Part shown: piece by piece, positions 35,401 through 44,352 of the stretch
Layout: every line of letters begins with the position of its first letter
Position numbering within the stretch: position 1 is the first letter of the stretch
NCBI GenBank assembly: GCA_934045075.1
Contig: OW203722.1
Span: forward strand, 23,791,379 to 23,855,378
Length of the DNA: 64,000 nucleotides
Reading direction: 5' to 3'
Source: Yponomeuta sedellus
Lineage: Eukaryota; Arthropoda; Insecta; Lepidoptera; Yponomeutidae
Translations under genes and position numbers: made by a program
The notes under the pieces: model-generated
The model's input: only the letters and a program-made list of their open reading frames with translations
Told to the model about the DNA's origin: nothing
Database searches by the model: none

Positions 35401-38400
35401 TCAAATTCACACTGCTGAGTATAGCCTAGTTGCCTACTGCATCTGATTGTTATCTATTATCTAGCTAGGAACAAATAGATTGTAGACATGTTATCAAGCT
35501 CACACAACGCGTGGGCGAGATAATACGGAAGAAACCACAGTTAACTGGCAGGAAATTGACATAAGCAGGGTAATTGACCTATCATACTGGAGTTACTTTA
35601 AAAATAGATAACACCCAATGGATGGATGTAGATCATATATAGGGTGTTTGTATATGATCTACATCCATCATATATACGAACACCCTGTATGCACAAAGAT
35701 GTGAATCTTACGCTAATGTTGTAAAAGAAAAATGTCTTAGGTTAACATAGTAGTAAAATTTGCATCTTATTAGTGCTGTTTGTATTTTCAAATAAATAAT
35801 AAGGGACCCTTTATTTGTTTTCGTAAAGAATACTTTACATAACAATGAACAAAATTTTGAGGCAAAGTTTTGTAGTGTGACGTATATTTTTTTTAGCTTA
35901 CAACATTTCTTTATATTAATTCATTTGGTAGAAAAAATATTTTGACCCACAATAGCAACACTGGTTATGACATTAGAGAGCAAGAATGGCGGCAAGACAA
36001 CGAACTCTGCGAATCTTACAGGTAAATAATTATTTTTTCCGTTATTTATCAAGTTTTCACGCATGTATTACACAATTTTTGTTTCTATAACGTATAAACT
36101 GTTGAATTAAGTTTTTGTTCAAGTTGTATCTTGATCGGCTACCGACAATACAGGTCTATGAACTTAATGTAAAGTATGATTTACAAAATCCGTTGGTCAA
36201 AAATGTAGTCGCCGGAATGTTTGTAAAGTATGCTTTACAAAATTCGCTGGTTAGAAACATTGTCGGCAGGATGTCTGTATAGCATGCTTTACATTATGTG
36301 CTGGTAAGGTTTTTTCAGTATCATAGCAGGTGGCAAACCTTGGTCTCTGTCTACCTCTCCAGGCGTGAGTTTATGTATGATGGTAATTTTTTTATAATGG
36401 TTTTGAGGGTAAAATGCGGTATGTTTTGGTGCTAGTGCGTTGTTTCATTGTGTTACCTTTTCTTTTTGCTTTGATCGTTTACTACTAACCCTTTCTGCCT
36501 GAAATTTAGTTTTCTAACTGGGTATTCTCGTTGGGTGCTGTTCTACTTCGCAAATTTCTATTGGCTTTATGCTTTTTTCTTGCAACAACGTTACTTTTTT
36601 TCAGAATGCCCGATCGAAACAAAATTATGCGCTTATTCCTCAAAGAAATGCGGCTTCTGACGTAAGTGGAGAATCCAATTCAAAAATTGAAGATGCGTTG
36701 GGCCAACACGGGCTCCATGAGTCGTCATCAGATCCACCTTCGATAGACACATCTCTAGAGAATTTAAACATTTCGGACTCTTCTGATGATGACCAAGACA
36801 CTAGAAATATTTTACTTCTTGAGGGTGATCGCCACTCCACCACACCTTCTGACGAAGATCGAACTCCGTCCCCATCAATGTTGGCAAATCATGAAAATAA
36901 TGGATTCTTTGAAGAACAACAACATAATTTCACGCTACCATCCCTTTTAACACTGTCTCCAATCTCAAACATACCATCAGTGACGCCATTCTTCATCCGG
37001 TTAGGAAGAAACCGTGTATCATCTATTTCGATAACTTTTTCTCGTCTCTAGAACTGATTCACCACCTTAGGCACGAGTATGGTATATTTAGTCTCGGCAC
37101 AATGAGACCAAACAGACCGAGGAGCGCCGCAAACATGCTCACAAGTGATAAATAGCTAAAGAAAAAAGGCCGAGGAGCATTCAGTCAGGTTGTCTGCAGT
37201 AACAACAAGCTTTCGCTGGTAAAATGGAACGACAACAAGTGTGTTACGTTAGCTTCCAGCTATGCCGATGCATATCCAACGAACTCGGTTAAACGATACT
37301 GCAAAATCACCAAACGCAGATTGGACGTGGAATATCCCAACATCGTGAAACATTACAACGCCCATATGGGCGGCGTTGATTTGGCAGATATGATCATAGC
37401 ATTGTATCGAACTGAAGTAAAGTCCAAAAGATGGTACCTATCGATCTTTTCACAGCTTCTTGATATTTGCGTCAACACAACAATGCTTGGCTGATTTATA
37501 GGCGAGATAATAAAAGGAAAGGAGTCAAAACACAAAAAGGCTTAAAAAAATTACGTCTTGATATTTATAAGGCGTTGGTTTACAAAGGCAAAACTGTTAA
37601 ACATGCCAACTTGCAAGATATAGGTAACTAACACAGAAAAAATTAAAAATCTCGAACGTGCAAAGCCTGTCGACGATGTCAGGTATGACAAATTGATTTT
37701 CCTAAACAGGATGATGAATATGGTCGATGTGCTTACTGCAGAAAAGGACTTACAAAAGTCAGGTGCCTGAAATGTGGGAATAAACTTTGTTTTGTGAAAA
37801 ACAGAAACTGCTTCTATAACTATCATTATAAATAGTGATCATTACTGAGAGGACATAAGTGGTTCTTGTTATGATTGTACCCTTATATATTTGCATCTTC
37901 TGGCTTTTGTCTAATATAAACTTTGATATGATTTTACTGTGTTATTTTTAAGGCAATAATGGTTCTGATTTGAAATAAAACTTTAAAATTTACTAATTTA
38001 TGTTATGTCATTTTCTATCCATTTACTGGTTTTATAGTATACTATGCATAGGATTTATTTTTCTTTTTATAAAGATAGTATAGTATTTTCTAAGGTTAAC
38101 ACGAGCAGTAGACATAATTAAAACTGTTTTTATACGGATTTATGCTCGTTTATTACATTTTTTACAATTTTCCAACGTTTCGGCACTTTTTCAGGTGCCG
38201 TGGTCCCGGATGACATCCGTCCATCCGGTTCCTCCGGGACCACGGCACCTGAAAAAGTGCCGAAACGTTGGAAAATTGTAAAAAATGTAATAAACGAGCA
38301 TAAATCCGTATAAAAACAGTTTTAATTATAAAGATAGTATTTTGTATAGTAAACTTTACATTGTGTTTCCAGGAAACCTTTAGAAAAAAAAATATTCCAT

Positions 38401-40550
38401 GTTTTACTATACCTTTAACACTAATAAACATGATATATTCACCACAACAACCTGCTGCAACTTATTTTGTCTTGCCAAATAAAGAGTGGTGCATATAAAA
38501 CTGGTGAAATATTTACCAAATTCCCTCACAAATGAGACTGATACAGTTTTATGTTAAATAGTCATTTTGGGATCACAATATTTTGGTTTAACCGCCAACG
38601 ACCTCCCTCCACTAGTTTTCCACTTTGATTGAGTTAGGAGTTTGGAACCCCACTGGATATGTTAATATCTCAAGTGTTTAAAATTATATTGATATTTTTT
38701 AAGCATTCTATATAAATATTGGCATTAGCGCAATGGCGGTTTAAGGTTTGATAATAAGATTATTATAAACATGTTCTTTTTTTATTTTTGTAAATAAAAT
38801 TTTATATCCAATATATTATGTAATATCGTGATACCTACTACATAATACATTGGATATGAAATTTTATCAATTTAAATTTTTCTGCAATTAACATAGTAAT
38901 AAAAAAGCTTTCTTTAATCGCTTACTTATCTGAAATTTGAAACAGAATTGTTGTGTAATTAAATCCAATAAGTTTTTTTTAAGAATGAAAAAATCTCTTT
39001 TAGCCATTATATTATATGTACGGGGATACACTAAGTACTGATAAATGATACGAATGAGAACTTAAAACTGATATAATGTCAATATTAACTAGGACTAAGA
39101 TGAAGGGCGAGTTAAACTGATACTGATAATGAGGACGCGACGCGTGTCCGTCTGAATGGACCGGCTATATGTCGTGAACTAACTTAGGTTGCTGCCGATC
39201 ACACGCTACGTGACAATAAAGGTCCGCGGCCTGGCAGAATCGCTGACAAGCAAATCGCTTATACTATGAAACTGTTTGGGTTGGCCCGTACATTATAGTT
39301 AGTTAAAACTGAAATTTTGGAACTTAGCGTCATAGTTGGGCCATTGTATGTGGCAAGTGCTGAGGTGTGTTAACACTTCAGACACTTGAGTTTCTTTATT
39401 AGCGAGTGGTAATGCTACTATAACTTCAATTTAGAAAACGTTGCATGTACCAATGACTTTTCGTCATTTAGAAAAGTCATTGGTACATGCCAGAACTCGA
39501 ACTCACAACTTCCCAATTAAGAAGCCGCTATTCTACCACTCAGCTGCTCCCACTTTGATATTATATTATGACTAAGTAATCAGATATACTTTTTAAGTAT
39601 ACAAATTTTGACTTACTACCTATTATCAGTCTCCAGAGGAGTACTTAACATACTTATTAGATACTGCAACCCTGACAGCAACTAGTAAGTTTATGTCAAG
39701 TTTGAGTTTATGTTTCTATTATTGACTCCTAAAGAAATGAAGAATGTTAGGTCAGCTTGACTTCTTTTTTCTGATCGGCAAAATGTTACAGAGTTTTAAA
39801 GCAACACCTGGTTTTACATTTATAAAAAAATGATGGAAAGTATGGACCAAATAAATTAATATAATATCCATTGTTTTATCTATTTGTTAGGTGATTTTTG
39901 ACACCAGATTTAAAATGCTACAAGTGATTTTTTTATATTAATTCTGTGCAATCCTTGCAGAGGAATTGTAGAGCATCAGAGCTTTACAGAGCATACATTG
40001 AGAATAGATAAGATAAGAATATTCTTTATTGTACACCCCAGAAAATAATTACAGAGACCACAGTTACAAAAGATGAGGTGCAGGTAGTGGAACTATTGCT
40101 AATCACAATTTCTTCCAGGCAACCTTAACTAACTTAGAATAGATGCCTTAACACGTTCAATGCCTAAAGCATGTTTTCTAAACAATTATGGAAAATATTT
40201 TTTTTATCCATTCTCCAACACTTCTAAAGCTCAGAATAGTAGGGCCATTCTATTGTGATTTTGTGGTGCGTACGAAGGCGATGTACACAGGCAGACTAAC
40301 TATTTAGCTTTGAAAAAAGTAAATTAACTTACCCTAAACGTCTCTTGCTTTCTTCGGCGGGCAAATTATCAAAACTCTTAGCCTGATCTTCACCCAGGAA
40401 CGCGTCGTGGTCGAACTGCTGGTTGTGGTGCTCATTCTTGAAGTGCTCCGCGTCAGAAAGGTGGCTCATCAACCGCTTGGTTTCTTCAGGAGTCGGCACT
40501 CCGGCAAAAGCCGCCGACACTGCCAGCGCCACTAAAAGTGTTCTCAGCAT
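28217..40550 (-). CDS. CALU: Calumenin-like EF-hand protein (CREC family), six exons
   Basis: Exons, in order of transcription: 40550-40333, 34102-33943, 32535-32409, 31163-31042, 29815-29706, 28442-28217. All have GT..AG borders and compatible phases and give 320 residues (human calumenin has 315). It has an N-terminal signal peptide ([13 protein letters not shown]). EF-hand loops lie at residues 80-91, 115-126, 169-180, 206-217, 247-258 and 283-294. Loop 2 starts with His115 and has Leu at position 3, so it is probably unable to bind calcium. The C-terminus is HDEF, the retrieval signal of calumenin, so it should act in the ER lumen or secretory pathway as a calcium-binding chaperone-like protein. 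The Drosophila counterpart is SCF. Introns are packed with mobile elements. Confidence 0.95.
28500..28690. other. Low-complexity TC/TCTTTATC-rich stretch
   Basis: An A/T homopolymer region is followed by degenerate TCTCTCTTTATCTC repeats in calumenin intron 5, next to the duplicated exon piece. Confidence 0.7.
28683..28737 (-). pseudogene. Decayed copy of calumenin exon 6 start
   Basis: CATGTAGCCGTCCTTATTGG and AGTCCCTGTTT repeat the 5' end of exon 6 (28390-28447) with changes. The copy resumes at 29094 with TTTCAGTTGGGAATAACACG, matching the intron sequence before exon 6, so a MITE at 28738-29093 splits it. Confidence 0.8.
28738..29093. mobile_element. MITE with 33-bp TIRs inside a duplicated exon
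   Basis: The ends GACGGAGTTCACACGTTCAG and its inverted match at 29061-29093 differ at four of 33 positions. It is a relative of 26225-26726. Two unrelated segments (about 28837-28936 and about 28959-29007) interrupt it. The flanks share TTT. Confidence 0.85.
29262..29405 (+). mobile_element. LINE 3'-end fragment with TC tail
   Basis: AGGTTGTCTGGAAGAAATTG, GCAATAAGGCCACC, then TATAAATAAATATC and a run of TCTC. It has the same 3' end and tail type as the LINE ending at 51963. Confidence 0.8.
29425..29600 (+). repeat. SINE-B (tRNA-derived)
   Basis: A tRNA-like head (CTCTGTGGCGTAGCGGCAAC, B box GGTTCGAACCC) and a body (GCAGGTCTTGCATGTTTACA) shared with 6335-6525. It lies in calumenin intron 5. 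Confidence 0.88.
29920..30190 (+). repeat. SINE-A with inverted 5' end
   Basis: It has the inverted tail (TGCACTAACCCATGCTAAGG, CCTATTTAGAG), the body, the tRNA head (GCCCATTAGCTCAGTTGG, B box GGTTCGAATCC) and the tail GCCTCTAAATAGGTTTTTGA. The arrangement matches 26791-27038. It lies in calumenin intron 4. Confidence 0.88.
30190..30825. other. Intronic DNA, nothing recognised
   Basis: Part of calumenin intron 4, with no coding segment. Two stretches with CCTATGGT/ACCATAG and TATCAGTTTG words (about 30380-30480) are locally repeated. Confidence 0.45.
30826..30972. repeat. (TTCG/TTCA)n microsatellite
   Basis: A near-pure TTCG array flanked by TTCA units. The [12 protein letters not shown] frames across it are repeat artefacts. 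Confidence 0.95.
31200..31520 (+). repeat. Dispersed repeat D, minor subtype
   Basis: CATCAACCCATTATGTCCCC, AGGGGCACGGGTCTCTTCCC, CTTGGCATAACAACTGC. It starts 37 nt before calumenin exon 4 in transcript order, inside intron 3. Confidence 0.85.
31712..32075 (-). repeat. Dispersed repeat D, full-length inverted copy
   Basis: It is nearly the same as 11440-11800, from GAAGCGCTCGTGGCTTAGGC to CCCCAGCAGTGGGGACATAC. It lies in calumenin intron 3. Confidence 0.88.
32630..32735 (+). repeat. Dispersed repeat D, 5' fragment
   Basis: TATGTCCCCATTGCTGGGGC through GGCCAAGTCCGGGTTGGTGG. The rest of the unit is missing. Confidence 0.8.
32829..33414. mobile_element. Segment bounded by 20-bp inverted repeats
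   Basis: ATATGAATGAATGACCTAAA at 32829 and its complement ending at 33414 bound 586 bp. The interior holds an inverted repeat F copy (33075-33252). This may be a MITE with an insertion, in calumenin intron 2. Confidence 0.6.
33075..33252 (-). repeat. Dispersed repeat F, inverted
   Basis: TATAATATAAAAATTAATCG through AAGTTCGCTGGGTCAGCTAG. It is the complement of the 34135-34318 copy. Confidence 0.8.
33525..33590 (-). pseudogene. Decayed fragment of calumenin exon 2 (copy 3)
   Basis: CCGCTCCACGTTCTGCTAGA and GTGTGTACCGGATCCAGCCC match the middle of exon 2 (33990-34045) with scattered changes. Confidence 0.75.
33633..33735 (-). pseudogene. Decayed copy of calumenin exon 2 (copy 2)
   Basis: AGGAGATGGATTCATCGGAG through TGTACCGGGTCCAGTCCCTC matches exon 2 from its 3' end inward. 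On the minus strand it reads [13 protein letters not shown] and then meets a TAG where exon 2 has Trp, so it cannot replace exon 2. Confidence 0.85.
34135..34318 (+). repeat. Dispersed repeat F
   Basis: It starts CTAGCTGACCCAGCGAACTT and ends TTTTTATATTATAGAG. It lies in calumenin intron 1, only 33 nt from the exon 2 acceptor. Confidence 0.85.
34320..35980. other. Calumenin intron 1, left part
   Basis: No exon is visible. A hairpin with 18-bp arms lies at about 35630-35675 (ATGGATGTAGATCATATA and its complement). The frame at 34660-34902 has no recognised domain. Confidence 0.5.
35986..37835 (+). pseudogene. piggyBac-like transposase, decayed
   Basis: A possible first exon 35986-36021 ([12 protein letters not shown]) with a GTAAAT donor joins in phase to 36605 after TTTTTTTCAG. 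The acidic N-terminal region runs to about 36985 ([13 protein letters not shown]). It passes by frameshift straight into the catalytic second half ([22 protein letters not shown], then MGGVDLADM and [12 protein letters not shown]), losing about 250 residues of the usual catalytic domain. The C-terminal cysteine-rich domain is readable at about 37715-37835 ([21 protein letters not shown]). In-frame stops follow SDK (near 37153) and near 37494 and 37627. The element is inactive and lies within calumenin intron 1, on the opposite strand. Confidence 0.88.
36171..36305 (+). repeat. 54-bp tandem repeat, about 2.5 units
   Basis: Units begin AAAGTATGATTTACAAAATC, AAAGTATGCTTTACAAAATT and ATAGCATGCTTTACATTATG. 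Each contains a palindromic GTAAAGTATGCTTTAC-type core. A similar core lies at about 35825. They fall in the intron of the piggyBac-like gene and may be subterminal binding sites. Confidence 0.75.
38114..38329. repeat. Perfect palindrome, 97-bp arms, 22-nt loop
   Basis: Arms 38114-38210 and 38233-38329 are exact reverse complements by direct reading, with a 22-nt loop. The outer ends are ATAATTAAAACTG and the inner ends GGTGCCGTGGTCCCGGA. Flanking AAAGATAGTAT occurs on both sides (about 38072 and 38330). It lies in calumenin intron 1 after the piggyBac remnant. Confidence 0.95.
38330..39380. other. Calumenin intron 1, middle part
   Basis: No coding exon. The only recognised item is the inverted repeat at 38794-38867. 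Confidence 0.5.
38794..38867. repeat. Inverted repeat, 29-bp arms
   Basis: ATAAAATTTTATATCCAATA at the left pairs with 38839-38867 with two mismatches over 29 positions. Probably a small MITE. Confidence 0.8.
39385..39552 (-). repeat. SINE-C (tRNA-derived), inverted
   Basis: The complement has a tRNA-like head (GCAGCTGAGTGGTAGAATAG, B box GAGTTCGAGTTC) and a tail shared with 58140-58300 (ACTATAGTAGCATTACC-like). A perfect 19-bp-arm hairpin lies at 39443-39490. Confidence 0.75.
39998..40135 (-). mobile_element. LINE 3'-end fragment, inverted
   Basis: GATAAGATAAGAATATTCTT through ATTTCTTCCAGGCAACCTT is the complement of the 4550-4690 LINE end. It lies in calumenin intron 1. Confidence 0.85.
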
Positions 40551-40990
40551 CGCGCTACGGGAAACAATGGAGGCTCAGCCACACCGGCAGTTAAAACAAG
40601 AGCGATTACAGCTAAGCTATCAAAATTTAATGCGCTAACAAAAAAGATAACAGAGGTACACGGTAATCGGCTCCGGAGTGAATGTTGTGGAACTCTAATG
40701 CTACCAACCCTATAAGATTTGGCCACGTCAGCACTGTACACGAACTTCCGTATTCCAGAACAAAACTATAAAATATCAGCTAGATTACAGTCAACAGGAA
40801 TCGGGAACAATGAACAAGTTTCAAGCACGAGCAGTAAATAAACCTAGAGTGAAACGAAACGGTCTTGTAGTAGAAAAATGACAGCAGGTAAACGAATAAC
40901 AGTTTCTATGAGTAAGACAAAGATAGCAGTCATTACATTATATACTACCTCTATGGTATACATTCCAGTGGAAACGGAACGTAACGGCTT
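40551..40990. other. Upstream region of calumenin
   Basis: No ORF of interest. It should hold the calumenin promoter and 5' UTR on the minus strand, but no core element could be assigned with confidence. Confidence 0.4.
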
Positions 40991-41033
40991 AGCAATCTTA
41001 GGCGGCCAGTACCACAGAGAATATTATTCACTA

Positions 41034-41545
41034 CGTTTTGCCAGTACACAATGGTCCAAGCTGGCCCACTGCTCGTCATTGCCATTGTGTACATTGTGTA
41101 CACGGGGGAATGGTGTGTAGTGGCGGACAATTGTCTATCGTGGCGCGCAATCGGACAGTTGTCGGTTTTTTGGGCACACTTCAAAGGAATCGTGGCGTAG
41201 CATGGCCCATCCCTGGTTACACAGTGGCCCATCGTTTAGTCAATTGACCTCAAGTTTTTTGATTTATATCAATCCGAGCCCGTAATTTTGCACCTTTTGC
41301 GCCATTTTTTTTAATAACTTTGTTGTTGTACATACTTCTGTAATACTTGTAAATAAATAAAATAAATGAATAAATAGTAAATAAATAAATAGCTGCGGCC
41401 GCAATTACTTCCACGTCCATCGCAAGTGGTTTGCCAGACAGCAATGAGCCACGCGCCATTGTGGAAACAGCAAGTGATCGTGGCCTACAGTTGGCAATAG
41501 CGAGCAGTGGGCCAGCATGGGCCAATGTGTACTGCGGGCTTTATA
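41034..41545. mobile_element. Harbinger-like non-autonomous element, copy A
   Basis: The ends (CCAGTACACAATGG and GGCCAATGTGTACTGCGGGC) are inverted. The interior TTGTCGGTTTTTTGGGCACA and AGCTGCGGCCGCAATTACTT match copies at 41588 and 53061. It holds the uninterrupted sequence TTTTTAATAACTTTG that is split in the 53061 copy. Confidence 0.8.
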
Positions 41546-41587
41546 AGTCGGAAGAGCGTGTTACTATCGTTCTGTGGTCGTCTCGCT

Positions 41588-42585
41588 CTAAAGCCCGCAG
41601 TACACAATGGCCCACGCCGGCCCACTGCTCGCCATTGCCATTGTGTATAGTACCTACACGGGGTAATGGTGTGTAGTCGCGGACAATTGCCTATCGTGGC
41701 GCGCAATCGGACTGAGGGCTTTTCAATGACAGCTGTGAGAGGGCGCTGTAAGTAGAACAAATGTCACCCATCATACGTTTAATCGCGTTTTATGTTCTAC
41801 GCACAGATTATTATTTGTGATAACCTAAACATCTCTTTGTAGTATGTGCTCTAAGCTAAACTATGTTTCGAAACTATACAAATTTGAAAGTTTTAAAGTA
41901 TTTTTACTTTGATCATTATATACGTACGTGAATTGTGTCTTAACTAATGGCTATCCCGTGCATTGATTATTTTGTAAAAACATAGGCACTCACCGTTTTC
42001 CTAAATGATGTAAATTTTGACATATTATATGACGTCAGCACCATCTATCGGTAACTTGCGGTACTGTTTTTTGTTTTTAATGGCGCTTTGAAAAGCCCTC
42101 GGTGTCGGTTTTTGGGCACACTTCAAAGGAATTGTGGCGTAGCGTGGCCCATCCCTGTTTACACAATGGCCCATCGTTTAGTTCGTCACTGACCGCTGAC
42201 CGGGATAGACATGAGTACCAACTTTTTTGTAGCGATGATTTTTTGTAGAACTACTTACTTGAATTATAAATCGCCCAAAATATACGTATGGCGGAATAAT
42301 GAAGATAAATCAATGGACCTTCAACTTTATTGATTTATATCAATCTGAGCTGTAATTTTGCGCCTTTTGCTCCATTTTCTTTAACAATTTTGTTGTTGTA
42401 AATAAATAAAAAAATTAATAAATAGTAAATAAGTAAATAGCTGCGGCCGCAATTACTGCCACGTCCATAGCAATTGGTTTACCAGACAGCAATGAGCCAT
42501 GCGCCTTACAGCAAGTGATCGTGGCCTACAGTAGTGAATGGTAAAGCATGGCCCATCACAGGCCATTGTGTACTGGCACCATAAG
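41588..42585. mobile_element. Harbinger-like non-autonomous element, copy B
   Basis: It has AAGCCCGCAGTACACAATGG at the left and GGCCATTGTGTACTGGCACC at the right. The interior matches copy A but is interrupted at 41714-42100. A short frame start reading as IYVWRNNEDK at about 42280 recalls the MADF-type partner gene of Harbinger elements. Confidence 0.78.
41714..42100. mobile_element. MITE inserted in Harbinger-like copy B
   Basis: The terminal GAGGGCTTTTCAA is inverted at the right end (TTTGAAAAGCCCTC). Copies A and C read straight through this point. No target duplication could be fixed. Confidence 0.8.
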
Positions 42586-42935
42586 ATTTCAGAGCGAAAT
42601 ACTGAATAGTTATCGCTGTCACTCACCTGACTCACCTCTCACGTGCCTCTCACCTTTACTCTTAGAATAAGGACTAAAGCATAGAAGGAGCCGTAAAATA
42701 AAAAGTAATTATTGAATAGCTTTCTTTGTTACTCTTACGATGATTCTTTGTGCCAGAAAGGGACAACTCATACACTCGAAATTTTACAATCGTACTAGGT
42801 TGCATATAGAAAGTCATAGCATATAGGGGGTCATAGACAAAAGTAAAAATCCATAAGGATGGGACATTCAACACGAAAACGTCGATATTATTTATTCCTT
42901 AACATTCTGTAAATATAGCAGTCCATATTAATATT

Positions 42936-43192
42936 ATATCGCTCATTTGGCAGAATAATGACGCAAATGTACTTTTTTGCCAATTTGAGTTAAGTATGCC
43001 AAAACACCCGAAATAACTGTTTACACTTGGGGAAAAAATGACAGTAATGTAGTTTTGTTTTTTATCGCGTGACAGCGCCACTGTCGTTGTGGCATTTTGA
43101 CAAAGTTCTAACACTTCTGAATGAAACAACGGTCTCTCCTGTAAAATTGGAAAAAGGACATTTGCGTCAATATTCTGCCAAATGAGCGATAT
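42936..43192. mobile_element. MITE, 257 bp, about 33-bp TIRs
   Basis: ATATCGCTCATTTGGCAGAA at the left and its complement at the right pair for about 33 positions with one mismatch. Confidence 0.85.
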
Positions 43193-43199
43193 GGTATTA

Positions 43200-44180
43200 G
43201 CTGGCGCCGCAAACGTTGGTGTGCCATATCTATTAACCCTACGATAAATTCTCAGCTCTCCGAATTCTTGTTCTCACTTACCTATATGTCGCAAATACAC
43301 AAACTCATCAAAATCGGTGAACCCATTAAGGAAGAGTTCGATAACATGCACAGTGAGATTGTTATATATTTGATTTACCAAGGTTGTAACTTGTAATTGC
43401 TAAATCTGGTATGTAATGTATGTTTGTATGTATGTACAACATGACATTGAGCCCAGGTTAGCTGAAAAAAACTACAGAAAACTATCTATTTGTACAAGTT
43501 CAATTTGCATCCAATAAAGAAATTTTCCTCGATCTAACCATACCTAGATAGCGAGCTTTGTGCATTTAAAATTTTAGAGCGCAGCTCATAGAAAAAGAAG
43601 TATAACAATAACTTGTGATAGATTGTTTTTTATTTGACAAAATTTAGAAGACGTTTTTACGGAAATTAATTATAGTACATTACATAACAAGGGTGGTAAT
43701 ACATAGAAAGGCCGAGATCGCAGAAGTTTGCGGCCCGAGCTGCAAGCGAGGGACGTAAATATGCGATCGAGAGCTTTCTTTATTACCTCTCGTGTTGTGT
43801 ACATCTTTTTATGTCTACACTTGTCCAGAAATTATTGCCAGGTGTGGCATAAAATAATCTATTGCACAACCAGCGTCACACTCACATTGTTTAAAATTCC
43901 TGGTTCTTGAAGAAGGGTAACCTGTGTATCAGGAACCAGAGCAGTGCCTTTAAATTACACAGGGAATTACAAAAAGCAAGAAGAACACGTAAAATAAAAT
44001 AATAGGAAAAATTTAAAAACATTTAATGTTTGTCCTTCTAATCCAGCGATAGCCTTGATTAGTACTACTAGGAAGGGGTATGGAGATAATAAACATTACA
44101 ATTCTGGCTATTTATAAACATACTTATAAATCAGTAGAGAACTTACACAAATTAATTTGTTTATATGAAATTATTGCTCG
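43200..44180. other. Non-coding stretch, nothing recognised
   Basis: AT-rich, with no domain-bearing frame or repeat identified. Confidence 0.45.
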
Positions 44181-44199
44181 TTAAATAACAGTCTTTGTT

Positions 44200-44352
44200 A
44201 AAAAATAAAGTCCTAACCTAATCTTGTAAATAAAGCCATCTTCTTTAAAATGTCTGCTGCAAACGTACGTGATTTTGTTCAATACCAATTTGACCGTGAA
44301 GCCATGCCGTCTATCCACATTTGTTGCATTGTGCTGTCTACGGGTAACCTGA
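44200..44352 (-). pseudogene. THAP-domain exon remnant
   Basis: Read on the minus strand after a TTTCAG acceptor it gives VTRRQHNATNV and KITYVCSRHFKEDGF, the second half of a THAP zinc finger (the C-x2-H pair and the HF motif). It differs from the THAP exon of the P-like element at 55525, so it is a separate remnant. Confidence 0.55.
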
